Positions 1-12,863 of a stretch of 64,000 bases of DNA are shown piece by piece; the stretch's first letter is position 1, and every line of letters starts with the position of its first letter. The position numbers were made by a program, and so were the translations under genes. Below the pieces are notes generated by a model. That model made no database searches. It was given only the letters and a program-made list of their open reading frames with translations, and was not told where the DNA came from. Source of the DNA: Laburnicola sp. R22_1 (Eukaryota > Ascomycota > Dothideomycetes > Pleosporales > Didymosphaeriaceae); NCBI GenBank assembly GCA_014281115.1, contig JACONQ010000003.1:3100001-3164000 (forward strand). Reading direction: 5' to 3'.

Positions 1-639
1 GTTATAATATCGCAACTTAACGTCTACCTGCGTACGCCTTTACTTTGTACTATTCGCAATAGTATATAGGAGTTATAAACTTCGCAAAATAGTATAGAAC
101 TTAGGTTGCAATTAATACTAGTTAAGCAGAGAATTTAAAAGCATATAGATAGTTCCCTAACTTATATAGTTAAGGCGGTGGAGAAGCTCGTTAAAGACGC
201 TAAGCTAATAGGGCATTCTTTAGTGTTAATGACCAAACGCAACGCCAAACTTTAAGCTACTAATAAGGCCGCCATACAACATAAATTGCATAAAAGAAAG
301 CGAGTATAGTGTAAAGGAGTCCTTATAGCTAAAGAGGGCTAGTGGCTAGCCACTCTAAAGGAGTTTGGAGCGCGCAGTAATAGGCAAAAGGCGAAGAAGA
401 GGGTGCGCGCTAATAGAGGCAAATCTGCTTAACAGCGCTATGGACGCTGCGGCAAGTCTAGGCATAATAAAACAACCTGTAGGCAGCCTATAAAAGTAGA
501 TTCTAAATAGATTAGCCTATTTAGACTATTAAAAATAGTTTGTGTTAACTCTATACTATTATAAATACTATAGAACTTAGTAGGGTCTTGGCAAAGTAAT
601 TTAACTTAATGGAATAATTAACTCGAGTGTAAAGTACGT
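1..639 (+). mobile_element. RIP-degraded end of a Tan1/Pot2-like pogo transposon, cut by the window start
   Basis: This is a second, heavily mutated copy of the outer element (H) found at 31568-49466, in the opposite orientation. Reverse complements of 34140-34360 and 31568-31978 align along it almost base for base. The differences are nearly all G:C to A:T, as expected from RIP. Around 230-490 it matches the basic C-terminal tail and zinc knuckle (C-G-R-C) of the transposase, now broken by TAA/TAG codons. The terminal inverted repeat ends at 639 (ACGT) and is followed by TA at 640-641, the presumed target duplication. At about 211-214 this copy keeps the uninterrupted TA site into which element B inserted in the other copy. 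The rest lies left of the window. Confidence 0.8.
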
Positions 640-794
640 TAGTAGTTATGTATTAAAGATAAAGATTTAGTATACTAGGCGTTACTAATATTATAAGAGA
701 CTTATACACTATATATATAGCAAACTATAATTATAACTCTACGCTCTACTATAGCTCTCTAATAGTTTACTAGTTAAGAGATAAATATAACCTA

Positions 795-1003
795 GTTATA
801 CTAGATAGTAGACTATTTATTAACTACTATTAAGAATACTGTTATATAAAATGTTAATAATAAAATTAGTATTATTTTATATCTATTTTATTACTACTAT
901 TATATGCTAGGTACTAGATTATAATGCCTTCTATTTTACCCTCTCTATATATAGTGCGAACCTAACCTTAGTTAGAATTTTCACATAATAAAGATTTTTA
1001 ATA
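795..1003. repeat. LTR-like direct repeat, left copy
   Basis: About 209 bp is repeated in direct orientation at 3621-3831. Shared landmarks are CTAGATAGTAGACTATTTAT at the left, TGCTAGGTACTAG in the middle and CACATAA-AAAG near the right end. The roughly 2.8 kb spacing suits the two LTRs of a small, degenerate LTR element. No coding remains are legible between them, so this is an inference. Confidence 0.55.
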
Positions 1004-2545
1004 AAGCGCTAAGGTTACCTTAGTGTATAAATATCTTTATAGTTTATTTTAAAAGTATTTATAGTGCTTTATATCTATATATATACTTTAATTTCTATAC
1101 TATACTATTAAGAAAAGGCAAGGTGGCTTTACTAGTAGAGTATGACTTTTTCTTTAAATATTAGATTTTAAATATATTTAAGCACTTACTAATAACGCCT
1201 AGTCTAGTAGCTATTCTTTAGTAGATTATACACTACCTACTAGCTGCGCTATACTTATAATATATATAAATCTCCTTTATATACTTTAGAGTATATTAGT
1301 AATAGAGAAGTCTAGATTAATTTTAATATATATAATATAGAACTTAGCTTTTTACTAGAGCTTTTGGTATAAAAGATGCAGGTATTTATATAAATATATT
1401 ATAAATATATTTAGAATATAATTATATAGTAGATATACGTTAGCTAGCTGCTTAACTTTGTTATTAGATTCTAGATTGTAATCTAAGTTAATATATAGGT
1501 CTACACCTAGCTTCTATATTAGATTATAGGGAGCATCTAATAGTTTACGTTATAGTATTAGATTATATATAGAGTCTATTTTTAAATAGGTTTAGAATAA
1601 CTTAATAAAATATTTAGAATAAGTTTAAGAAAAAGAGAGTTAATCTAAGCTAATACTAAAAATTTTCACTGCCTATTTTAGTAAGGTAGGCTAAGTTATT
1701 ATAAGGCAGTATTAGGCGACGCTAAAAGCACTATTAGGTAAGCTATCTCCTACTTTATTTGCGCTATTAAGTCTTATAATACTTAAAATTTTCTAAAGAC
1801 AATGTAATGAAGATGTACCTTATTAGCATCTTATTTACGTTGATACTATTCTATTTATATTTCGCCTATTATTTATAATATTATAGTCTCTAAAATAAGC
1901 CTCTCTATAGTTTGCCCTCTACTTCGCCTTCGCTTATAAGTTAATAATATTCTTAACTAGGCATAGCTTATCTAACTATTCCTTATATACGCTACCTCTA
2001 ATTAATAAAAGAAGTAGTATTTCTTTATTTAGTCGTATATATATAAATCTATGCTTAAATTAATTTAAGTTGCTATAGTTACTATATCTATACTATAATA
2101 TATAATAATAAACACACTTATACTTTTTAGGCTTTAGATATACAAAGTTATGCTTTTTTCTAATTACCTTTTTACGCTCTTTTGAATTACTAAGTAGAGG
2201 ACTCTATGTATAAAGGATTAATAGTTAGAGTTAAGATAATAGTTAATTAAATTCTATAGGTAAAATACTACGTGGGAATTCTAGTAATTACCTACACCTA
2301 TAATATAGTAGGCGCGTGATAGGCTTAAGGTACTAGTTCTAATTAGGACTAGCACTAGAAATAAGGTATTATTTCTAATTGCGCTAGAGATAAGGCATTA
2401 TCTTTAGCCTGTCTTAGGGCTATATATTAATCTATTACACTACTTTTTCTTTTAAAAAGAGTAGTTCTATTACTCTTATAATTATATACATAGTATAGTA
2501 ATGTGTTCTTACTTATAGTTTTGTATGTATTTTTTTTAGTTAGAG

Positions 2546-2704
2546 TGGGCGCGCTAAGCTCGCCAAGCTCGCTTAGCTCGCTTATAACGCGCTAACCCCT
2601 TTTATTAATATTTTAAAACGCTTTTCTATATATATAATAGTAGAAGGGATATCTGCTAATATTATAATATTTTTATTAGAAACCTCTTAGTTGTAAAAAA
2701 AAAA
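2546..2704 (+). repeat. Dispersed short repeat family, copy 1
   Basis: About 160 bp starting GGGCGCGCTAAGCTCGC and ending in a poly-A-like run after CTTAGTTGTAAAA. Further copies lie at 4735-4840 (right part only), 9521-9670 and, inverted, about 11203-11285. The compact size and copy number suggest a MITE or a solo-LTR fragment. No target duplication could be assigned. Confidence 0.55.
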
Positions 2705-3620
2705 CTAACAAACTATAACTATATAGCATCTACCTAATATCTTTTATATGTTTAATAGTAAATTGTTATTTTATTTCTAGGTTTTTTAATAAGTTTAGTA
2801 TTTATAACTAGATTTATTATATATCTAGTATATTACTATAATTATATACTAAGGGCTATTAATAGTGTTATAGTGTTACTTATCGTTTTATAGTAATTTA
2901 ATTATTTATTAGAATATTAAGTTAGTTATTAAGTTATCTCTAAAAATACTCTATATATTATAAAATTGATAAACTATAAACTATAACTTAAAAATTATAA
3001 CTTTAGACTATATTTATAGATAGTAATAATAGTGTGTATATATAGCTAAGATTATTATTAAGTATAATTATTATTACTAGACGTATTTGCTTTTATTATG
3101 CTTAACTATTATAGTCTCTAATTATAATAAAAAGTAAGCACTTACTTAATTTTATAACACATCCTCTAGTTTTTTAAGACTAAAGCTAAAGAAACTAAAG
3201 AAGAGTAGTAGTGCCTTACTATTTTGCTAAATAATTCTTTATACTCTTTGTCTAGTCTACTAGTACTAGAAAAGAGCGCAACTTTATAGCGCTGTTTTTT
3301 CCTTAGTATATAGGGCGCTCTTAAGCCTATGCCTATAATAGGACTCTACCTTTCTAGCGATCCGCTAGGGAGCTGCTTAGGCTAGTACGAGCGAAGAAAA
3401 TGACTTATAACTATGGTAAAAAGTAAGCACTTACTTAATTTTACGATACTAATTTATAGGCAATTCCTAGTATATAAGTAATTTTTATTCTCTCCTAGGA
3501 TTAATTCTTAATATTACGTAATCCTAGGCCGGCTATTTGACCGACCACTATATTACGTAATTAATAATTTCTTTAACAATATTTTTCGCTGCAATAATAA
3601 TAACGATAATTATAATAGTA

Positions 3621-3831
3621 GTTATGCTAGATAGTAGACTATTTATTACCTACTATTGCTAATACTACTATAAAGAAAGTTAATAACATAATTATTATTA
3701 TTTTATATATATTTTATTACTACTACTATGTGCTAGGTACTAGGTTTTCGTGTCTTCTATTTTACTTCTCTCTATGTATAGTGCGGACTTAACCTTAGTT
3801 AGAATCTCCACATAACAAAGATCTTTAATAA
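3621..3831. repeat. LTR-like direct repeat, right copy
   Basis: Partner of the repeat at 795-1003, same orientation, diverged mainly by transitions. The interval between them carries one copy of the dispersed repeat at 2546-2704. Confidence 0.55.
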
Positions 3832-4734
3832 TTAATTTTTAATATATAGATTCTTAGTTATATAATAAATATTATTCTAGAATATATTATATAAAGGCGT
3901 GGCTATTATATAGTAGATTTAGGCAATAGTAGTATAGGTAGTAAAGATATCCTTTCTACATATAGTAACTTATATTTATAGGAGAGGATATAAATACTTA
4001 CTATGTATTTATTACACTATTATCTAAAAAGTAAATTGGTTACTTATTCTTAGTAGTAATATATTTTGTTTGCCTATTAGCGTGCTAAACTTTCTATAAA
4101 TAGAGATAGATAGATAGCTTTTATACTAGTTATACACTAGGTTTAATAAGCTAACTAAGTTTATATATAGTTTCTATAATATATTATTAGGTTCTAATAG
4201 GTAGTTCTTCTATTAGATCTAGTATTATAGTAGGCCTTTGCGATTGCGTATTAATAGATCTCTTAGATTTTAATTAAGTTATGCAGCTAGAATTGCTTTA
4301 ACTTTATAATCTAAGTTGTGTTAAATATTAGGATTAGCAATTTTAACTAGGCCTTTAGGTATAGATATCTAATTAGATAATAGGAACTTATATAAATATA
4401 ATAGCTATAGGTAAAATATAATATAAATTCATATCTCTAGTAGTAGGTCTACTTTATATACTATATTATTAATAGACTTAATAATTATAAATAGACTATA
4501 GTTCTTATAGTCTAGGAACTAGCTAGGTTAGGTTGTGTAGGCATATTAGAAATCGACTATAACTTAATTACTAATTTTAAATATTATAGTGGGTCTCCTT
4601 CTATTATTAGCATACTTAGCTTACTTACTCTAAGTCTATTTAAGGCTTTTATAGAGGTTATTATATAGCTAGTAAAGATACTTAGTAAAATAGTCTACCT
4701 AAGCATAGTTAGTTTTCGCGAATATAGTTAATAT

Positions 4735-4840
4735 CTTTATTAACACTACCTTAAAACGCTTTTCTATATTAACAATAGTAGAAGGGATAACTGCTATTAT
4801 TATAATATTTTTATTAGAAATCCCTTAGTCGTAAAAAAAA
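4735..4840 (+). repeat. Dispersed short repeat family, copy 2 (partial)
   Basis: Matches the right two thirds of the repeat at 2546-2704, including TTAAAACGCTTTTCTATAT, AGTAGAAGGGATA and the terminal TCGTAAAAAAA run. The GC-rich left part is missing. Confidence 0.5.
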
Positions 4841-6104
4841 TCATAGTTAATATCTTACTAATTAGTAGTAGTAATTTTAGGCCTAAGTAAAGTTTATATT
4901 CTTTTATAGGATAAAATAGTATTATACCTATACTAGCACTTATTAAAGAGTTAGCTATAAATTTAGCTATAGATACTAAAGTGGTCTAGTTATCTTGCTT
5001 ATAATTTATAAACACTCTTAAGTATTACTTTAAAAAAGTGTTTATAAGGGCGGTACACGGTCTTATAGAGCAAACCTCTCGGGAACAGCTAGTATAGTTA
5101 AAAGAGATAACTGAATTAAGACTATACTAAGATGGGGAATAAGGAAGGGAACTGGGGGGCCCTTACTTATATAGTGGGCGGCGTAGGGCACAGGCCCACG
5201 CGAACCACGCGCTAACACTAACTAGAAAAGGCGCCTTTTATAAGGTGAAAGGCGCTATTAGGGTGTGAAAGGAAAGGTAATGGTAAATGACTAGCAGGGA
5301 GGCAGCCACGAACCGTTACAGTGTTAGCGTTTTCTGTCTATTTATTCGTTTTAGGATAATGCGATATTAATAACTTAGGCTTTGTGCTAACGCGCTAACA
5401 AAGGCGCTTCTAAAATTAAAATATAAACTACGCTCTCTAGTCTAATATATTATCTTTTAGATACCTTTTCTTATGCTATATAAATTTAATAAAGGTCTGT
5501 ACTAAGGTATTAATATATAAGTCTATAACTAGTATAAACTTTTATTTCTTACTAAGCTAGTTATCTATAATAAGAATGTGTATATATATACAACTATTAA
5601 CTATATAAATAGGAGCTTAGTAATATAATTAAGTAAAATTAATGTCTAATAATGTTTAGGTATAGGCAATAGGTAAAGTAAGCCTTATTTTCTATTATAG
5701 TAAGTCTTTGTGCATTAGTAAAGTAGATAAGACTTAATGTATTAAGCAATATTACTTATTATATTTAGCTAGAAGTACTACTATATTAACTTTATATAAC
5801 CCTTATATTTTCTTCTATATTTACTATAGAGCAATTTATATACGTAGTTAATAATATAAATATAAAGTCTAGTAATATTAAGGATATATACTTTGCCCTA
5901 TATATATAAGAGGCTACTATATAACTAGTAATTACTAAGCTCTAGTCTTATGCCTCTGCATATAAGATTGTATAGGATTCTCTATTAACTATCTTTAAGT
6001 ACTATAATAATTGCTATTAAGTCTCTATTAGCTAGGTATACTAAATAGATTTTATCTAATTGTTTTGCTATGCTTAGTATCTCTACTAGTAGTTATTTAT
6101 TAGG

Positions 6105-6345
6105 TTCTATAGTAGGTGCGTTGCTTAGTTAATTAATAATAGGCATAGTAGGTGCTTCTAATAGTTAGTTATTATAGAGCATAGCGGGTACTAGTAGTTG
6201 CTTATTATAGGGTATAGCGGGTGCCTCTAGTAGTTATTTATTATAGGGCATAGTAGGTGCTTTTAGCAATTATTTATTATAAGGCGTAATAGACGCATCT
6301 AGTAATTATCTATTATAGGACGTAGTAGGTGCTAGGAGTTTATTG
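6105..6345. repeat. Degenerate 36-bp tandem repeat (about six units)
   Basis: Imperfect units of about 36 bp follow each other, each containing a GGTGC-TCTAGTAGTTA-like stretch then TTATTATAGGGCATAG. The period is divisible by three, which suits an originally coding 12-residue repeat, but RIP-like changes have put stops in every frame. Confidence 0.55.
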
Positions 6346-6399
6346 CGGGTTACTATAGGTATAATAGTTAATTGCTTATTATAGGATTAGTTAGTTAAT

Positions 6400-9300
6400 A
6401 AGTTTATATAGTTAGATAAACTTTCTTTTCCTCTTAAGGCGCTTATTACCACACTACTAAGTGCAACTTATTCTATAATATTATACTTTTTACTATTATT
6501 ATATAAATTATATATAATAGAGGGTCGGCAACCTTTTTTTTAGAGTTATAGTAGATTCGAATGGCATTTTTGTAATCACCTTTTTCGGCTAAGTACCTTT
6601 TTTATTATATTATTTGAGATAAAAGCCTTTGTTACACTTTTTTCTTTAGTTTAACTGCTTTTTATTATAGATTATACTATATTTGAGGTTAAAGCCTTTG
6701 TAGCTATTAAGATAGCAGTTCGCTTATATATTATATATATAACTTTAAGCTCTAGATTAACCTAATATAACTTAATAATAACTTGCCACTAGTATTACTT
6801 ATAAGCGTTCTTTATATCCTAAGGTAAGTTATTTAATTATTATATTAGAGCGTTAGGCTTAGTTTTCTAAACTCTAGGCTAGTATATAATTTTAAAGTTA
6901 AACTTAGAGAGTAATTTAGCCTATCTAGCTTAGTAGTAGTTAAGTTATTTATTAACTATAAACGTCTATAACACTTAGTAGTTAGACAAGACCTTAATAG
7001 GATTATTAGTGCTAGCGAGTTTAAACTACTATTTTTTAAAAGCTTAGATAATAGTGAGTAGCCCTTTATTATATAGTTTATAGTTGTATTTTATAGGTAT
7101 TATTTTGTGTAATAGAAATATAATAGGTTGTAGTACTTTATTATATATCTATAGTAGTGCTATAGCGTATATAAAGTTAGAGACGTCTATTTTTAGTTAA
7201 ATTTCTAAAATAGGATTAAAGTAAGCTAGGACCTATCTATTAGCATTATAGAAGACTTTCTTAAGTTTATTAAATATAGCTAATACTTTAAAGTTAGGTG
7301 GTAGTAAAAATTTCTTATGCGCGCTGTTTCTTATAAGCTTAGTAAGTAGCTTAGCTAGATATAAAAAGCTAGTAGTAAACTATTTATAGAAGTTTAGAAA
7401 ACCTAAAAAGGCCTATATATTCTTAACGCACCTAGATATAGGCTAATATACTATAGTTTTAACTTTCTTAAGGTCTATTTAAATACTATTAGTAGTAAGT
7501 ATAAGTTCTAAATACTTTACTCTCTTAACCTTCTATTTGCACTTTATAGAGTCTAAATATAGGCTAGTATTATAGAGTAGTAATAACTTTAAGTATATAT
7601 GCCTTATGCTTATCCTTATACTTACTATATATAAGGACGTTATCTAGATATACTATTTAAAGTTGTTAAGATACTTATAAAGTATCTTATTAATAAAGGT
7701 TTAAAAGTTCCTAGAGTGTTATAAAGTCTAAAAGATATAACTATGTACTTATAAAGCTTATATTATATTATAAATACTATTTTCACTTTTTGCCTTTTTT
7801 AATCTATATAGTGTTAAAAGCGGCGACAACGTCTACTAGCAATATTATTAAGACTTTACCTATCCTAGCGAGCGTCTCCTTAATAAAAGGAGGCGCATTT
7901 TAATTTTTTTTTTAGTATTTAATTATTAATAGTTAACGTAAATGTGAAGATCTCCTTTAGGCTTCTATACTACTAATATAGGCGCTGTCTAAGGTAAGAT
8001 GCTTAGGCGTATAAATTTCTTACTTAGTATTTTATTAATATACTTTTTAACTGCTTTAGTTTTAATACGTATTAGTCTATAGATTATAAATTAAGGGATT
8101 AGTACGTCTAAATTTATATTAATAGCGCTAAACACTTATTTAAACTTATCTAAGATAAATTTAGAGACTATATTATAAAGCTTATTATTAAATTAAGGTA
8201 TCTAATTTAGCTTATCTATATACTTGTTAAAGTCTTCTCTAATTATTACACTAGCTAGGCTAGAAAGACTATCCTTAAGGGCGTCTAGTAAAGTATTATT
8301 ATTAGGAGGACGCTTAAGTAAATCCTAGTAATAGAGTTCTACCCAGACAATATTATTAGGGTTATAGGCAGCTGCTCTAATAGCAGCGTACGCGCTAACT
8401 ATATATATAATACTAACTAATAAAGTTTTACATAACTTATTCTTTAATAGTTAGTTATAGTATATAGTTTTAAGTTATCTATTGTATAAATAGTTAGTTT
8501 GACAACAATCTAATTTAAACTCTATAGAATAGGTCTTGCTAAATTAAATTAAAGGCTGATAATAATCTATCTAATTTATGTCTAAGATAATATTATACTT
8601 ACTAATATTAGTAACATAGCATAGTATAGTAGATATATAACTACTATACTTAATAACAATATCTATAGCTTCTATAAGCTTATTAACCTTAATTCTATCT
8701 ACTAGTGCTAGTTATATAGGTTTAACAGTCTTAATTATCTAGTAGTCCTATTGCTTTACCTAATAATAGCTTATAAAACATGCACTTGCTCCTATATTAA
8801 TAAGTATAAATAACTTTTACTATTCTTATAGTGTTTGTATTTAATTTAGAAAAGTTAACTAACTTATTATATTAAAAGAACTATTAGTTAGGAAGGCAAA
8901 GGAGACTTAATATCTACTAGAGTAGTTTCTATTAAGTAGGATAGTAAGAGCGGCAGTAGTTTTAAACTAGTTATAACTAAGTTAAATCTAATCTTATATT
9001 CTCTTAGCACTATACTAATCTAGCTCCTATATATAGTTTTCTGTAAGAATATTAAGTTATCTAAGTTAATAATAAAACTATTATTATTAACCTTAATTTC
9101 GTTCTTAGCAAGCTTGTCTTTAGTTTCTAATTTATTAGCGTGCAACGCTTATAGGGTAGCAAGTAATATAGAAATATTAGTAGATAGTATAGTAGGCTTA
9201 TTATAGTAGGGCGTATATAGGTTATATTATTAGTAATTAGGCTTACTATATATAAAGTATAGTTTTAAATATACTACTATATGCCTCTTCTTCTTAGTTC

Positions 9301-9700
9301 TACTAAAGATAACTTTATTACTATTTTGCTTTGCAAACGTTGTTAATATATAGGGCTTAGCTATCCTATTTATTCTTATTATAGAGGCACCTATAGTTAT
9401 AGGCTTTAACTTTAGAGCTATAGTATACTAATATTACTTATTAATATTACTAGTATTGTGTAAGCATTATGCTAAAGTGTCTCTATTCTTCTTTTAAATA
9501 TTTATAGTATTAGTAATTAGAATGGGCGCGCTAAGCTCGCTTAGCGAGCTTGTACCCCGCTAACCCTTTTTATTAATACCTTAAAATACTTTTCTGTATA
9601 TATAATAGTAGGAAGGATAACTGCTATTATTGTTATCTTTTTATTAGAAATCTATTAGTCGTAAAAAAAACCATAGCATTAGTAATATATTAATTTTTTA
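6400..9700 (-). mobile_element. Gypsy (Ty3)-type LTR retrotransposon remnant, RIP-destroyed
   Basis: Three landmarks appear on the minus strand in the correct order. At about 9230-9270 the reading K-L-Y-F-I-Y-S-K-P-N-Y resembles a CCHC gag knuckle after C-to-Y and G-to-S/N changes. At about 8745-8830 the reading I-N-I-G-A-S-A-C-F-I-S resembles an aspartic protease around D-S-G-A-S. At about 7350-7660 a VYLDNVLIYSK core, followed by KVKRVKYLELIL and a later FLGFLNFYK, is the reverse transcriptase active-site region (YLDD in intact copies). Stops occur every few codons and no frame is open. LTRs and exact ends were not resolved, so the coordinates are approximate. Confidence 0.65.
9521..9670 (+). 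repeat. Dispersed short repeat family, copy 3
   Basis: Full-length copy: GGGCGCGCTAAGCTCGC at the left and TTAGTCGTAAAAAAAA at the right, as in the copy at 2546-2704. Confidence 0.55.
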
Positions 9701-11202
9701 GCTTTTATATATAGTTAATTATTATAGTGTTAGGTATAGAGATAAGATTTAAGACTAGTATAAAGTAGATTCGCTATACTATAAAACTCTTGCTAAACTT
9801 CTACTTAAGAGGTTGTGCTAGATTATCTAATTTATTTAATACTTAGGTAATTTTATTAGTATATATATATATATCTATAAATTTTATTTAGGACGTTAAT
9901 ATATTTAGCAAAGTGTGTTAGTTGTATATCTTTAACTAAAGCCTAAGTATTATCCTTAATATAATTAATAATATAAGCAATTTATTAATTTTTATTTTTA
10001 AAGGCAATATTACACTTATTAATAGCTAATACGCGCTACATTTTATAGTCTTTATTTTTTTACTATTAAACTTCTCTAGATCTAGTATCTTTAGAGGGTG
10101 TTTACTACTACTAGTAGTAGATATAGCTATTATAGTAAATAGGGCTTATAGGATATATAGTTCTTAGAAGATATTATAGTAGTTAGTACGCTTAGGTTGC
10201 TTAGTAGTGTTCTAAATAAATAATACGCTTTGTTTATAGTGTAGAGAGAGGTTATAGTAAAATATAGTATAGCCTTTCTAATAGGGTAATAGGTTGCGTT
10301 ATAAACTGTAATTATTATTATAATAGAAAGAGAGATTTTAGTATAGGCTAGTATAGCCTTAGGGGAAGGCCTATCTACTAAAGGGGTAAGAGTCTTTATA
10401 GCTATTTATATTTCTGTCTAAAACTATATATTTATAGAAATTAGGTTTATATTACTAAATCTTGCATACTAAATTTACAACCTTATTTTATTTATCTTAT
10501 TTTAGCTAGTTATAATTATGGTGTACGGTTGCATTGTTTATTTAGTGTTAATTACCCTTTTTAACTATATATTTTTTTTAATTTAAGCCTGCGTAGGTTG
10601 GGATAGAAAGGCCGCTCTAGTCTAGTACCTAAAAATACAGTCTACTAAGTCTCTACTAACGTAATAGTAGTTACTGCACACTCGCTTCATAATTATCTAT
10701 AAGCGCTCTAATACCTATTAATTTACTTAAAGCGTACATAGTATACTAACTTATTTCATTATTACTATTATTAATAATTGCGCCGCTTATATAGTACACT
10801 TATATAACATACTTACTATTTAATACTATAACTATAAGAATCTAATATATCTCTATAACACTTTCTTTTCCTAGTAACTTATTAATAAACACATTTACTT
10901 TTTCGTTACTACCTTTAATTCTACTTTTATTTATTTTCTTTCTAATATATAGTAATAAAAGGTATTATAGATATAGTAGAAAGTCTCTATATTTATTACT
11001 ACGCCTATAGTTACTAATCTATTACTAGCCTAACTAGTACACTAGAACTATCTTATATAGGCTAAGGTATACTATTTTCTACTTTAACCTATTAATAATC
11101 TTCTAGACAGAGTAGTACTTTAGTATAGACCTAGTAATAGTAGTAAGTAGATAGAGATTATACTTTTAGGCGGTATTAACTACTATATTGGCTATAGTTT
11201 AT

Positions 11203-11285
11203 ATTTTTTTGTTTTTTTGCAACTAAGAGGTTTCTAATAAACATATTATAATAATAGCAGATATCTCTCTCACGATTATATACAT
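11203..11285 (-). repeat. Dispersed short repeat family, copy 4 (inverted, partial)
   Basis: On the minus strand this matches the right end of the family: the T-rich run, then GCAACTAAGAGGTTTCTAAT and AATAGCAGATAT. The remainder is missing or unrecognisable. Confidence 0.45.
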
Positions 11286-12863
11286 ATAGGTAGAAGATAT
11301 AATTCTTCCTTAGAGGTACTTTTTTAAATCTAGTACTTATCTAAAGTAGTCTAATCTTAATATAGTAAGTATAGTTAAATTATTTTATTATATATAAAGT
11401 TAGGATAGAACTATATACGCTCTTTTTAATTACTAAGTAAAGTACTCTACTTTTTTATTATATTATTTAAAATAAAAGCCTTTATTATTCTACTTCTAGG
11501 TAGTTAATTTAATATTTTTATAGAACTATATACCTAGTAAAATATATATTCTTATTATTTATAAGCCTACTATTTATATTAGGAAAGTTTTTTCTAGAGA
11601 GTCTGCTTAACTGTGCGCAGACGTACGCATACGTGCACATTTTTATATAAGCAATTTACTAGCACAAAAATGCTTAAAGCTGCGCAGATATGTGTAGACA
11701 TACGTAGACTTGCACAGATGTGCACAAATAGTTAAAATAAGTAATGCTTTTAAAGCTTTATAACCTTTTACTAGTAAAGCTATAATTTCAATTTCTTAAT
11801 AGATTTATAGAGAAGATACTAGTTTTTAATTATTTAATTTGAAAATACTATTTTTATTATGTAATTCGTTAGTAATTAACAAAAACTGTTTATTTTACTA
11901 GTTATTATATATATTACGTAATATTTATATATATAAATATAGTACTAATAATATATTATTTAAATTTTTAAAAGATTATTAATAAAAGCAAAGTCGTTAT
12001 AAAGTTATTAAAGTTTATACTTTTTAAAATAGTGTTCTTTACTAAGCCACTAATTTTCGCCTAATCTAATTCTTTTAAATAATTATAAAACTATATTGTT
12101 TCTATTTTTAAACCTATAAAATCTAGAATTTAAGGTTAGATAGAAGTTCTATATAATATGCTAGTAGTTAATACTATTATATTAACTAGAAATTACTATC
12201 TAGTAAAAGACTTTAACTTTATACTTTAAAAAAATTCTAATTTTTTAAAGCTTGCTAAGCTTTTTTTAAATTTTAGCTAATTAAAGAGCTTTATTTACTA
12301 ATTAATTAGCATTTTATAAGTAGTATAGGCACCTAGAGTATTCTAGCTATTCTAGCTACCCTAAATACACTAGTAGTATAGGTGCGCATTCTTACGCAAC
12401 TTTACGCATACACATACTAAGAAAAAAGTAGTATTACTAGTATACTTTAAGTGTATTTAGTGTGTAGGTATGCGCAGCCTTATATAGGGCTACTTAGGTG
12501 CCCTAGGTACTTATACACGCATAAAAATTTTCTAATATACGCTAAAATTACTTTTTTAATAAGCTTTTCTTATAGCTACGTAAGTAGCTTTTTAATATAG
12601 CTAATACCTTATATTTATATATTAGGTTAACTAAATAAGTGCTTATAGAAAAGTAAATATTTAAACTATTTTTAAATTCTTTCTATTTATTTAAAGTAAA
12701 GAAAGAGCAAAATATTAAAATATTAAAATTCTAGATTTTGTAGGTGTAGAGAAGCTATATTACATACATATATTTAATACCTAGATTAAAATGCTTTAGC
12801 GTATGCTTTAAGATCTGCTTAGTAATATGTGGAAGATACATGGACGCGTAGTTCCACATCTGG

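Larger units (their letters stand above)
640..12860. other. AT-rich, RIP-mutated repeat block with no intact gene
   Basis: The stretch is strongly AT-rich and dominated by TA, TAG and TAT, with no long ORF in any frame. Traces of repeats can be read in it and are listed separately: LTR-like direct repeats, a short dispersed repeat, a 36-bp tandem array and a Gypsy-type pol remnant. A 26-27 bp direct repeat starting AAAAAGTAAGCACTTACTT occurs near 3128-3154 and 3418-3443. An inverted pair lies around 12,360-12,470. Less AT-rich islands (for example 5040-5340) hold nothing I can name. The right edge is abrupt at about 12,830-12,860, where gene-like sequence starts. Confidence 0.8.
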
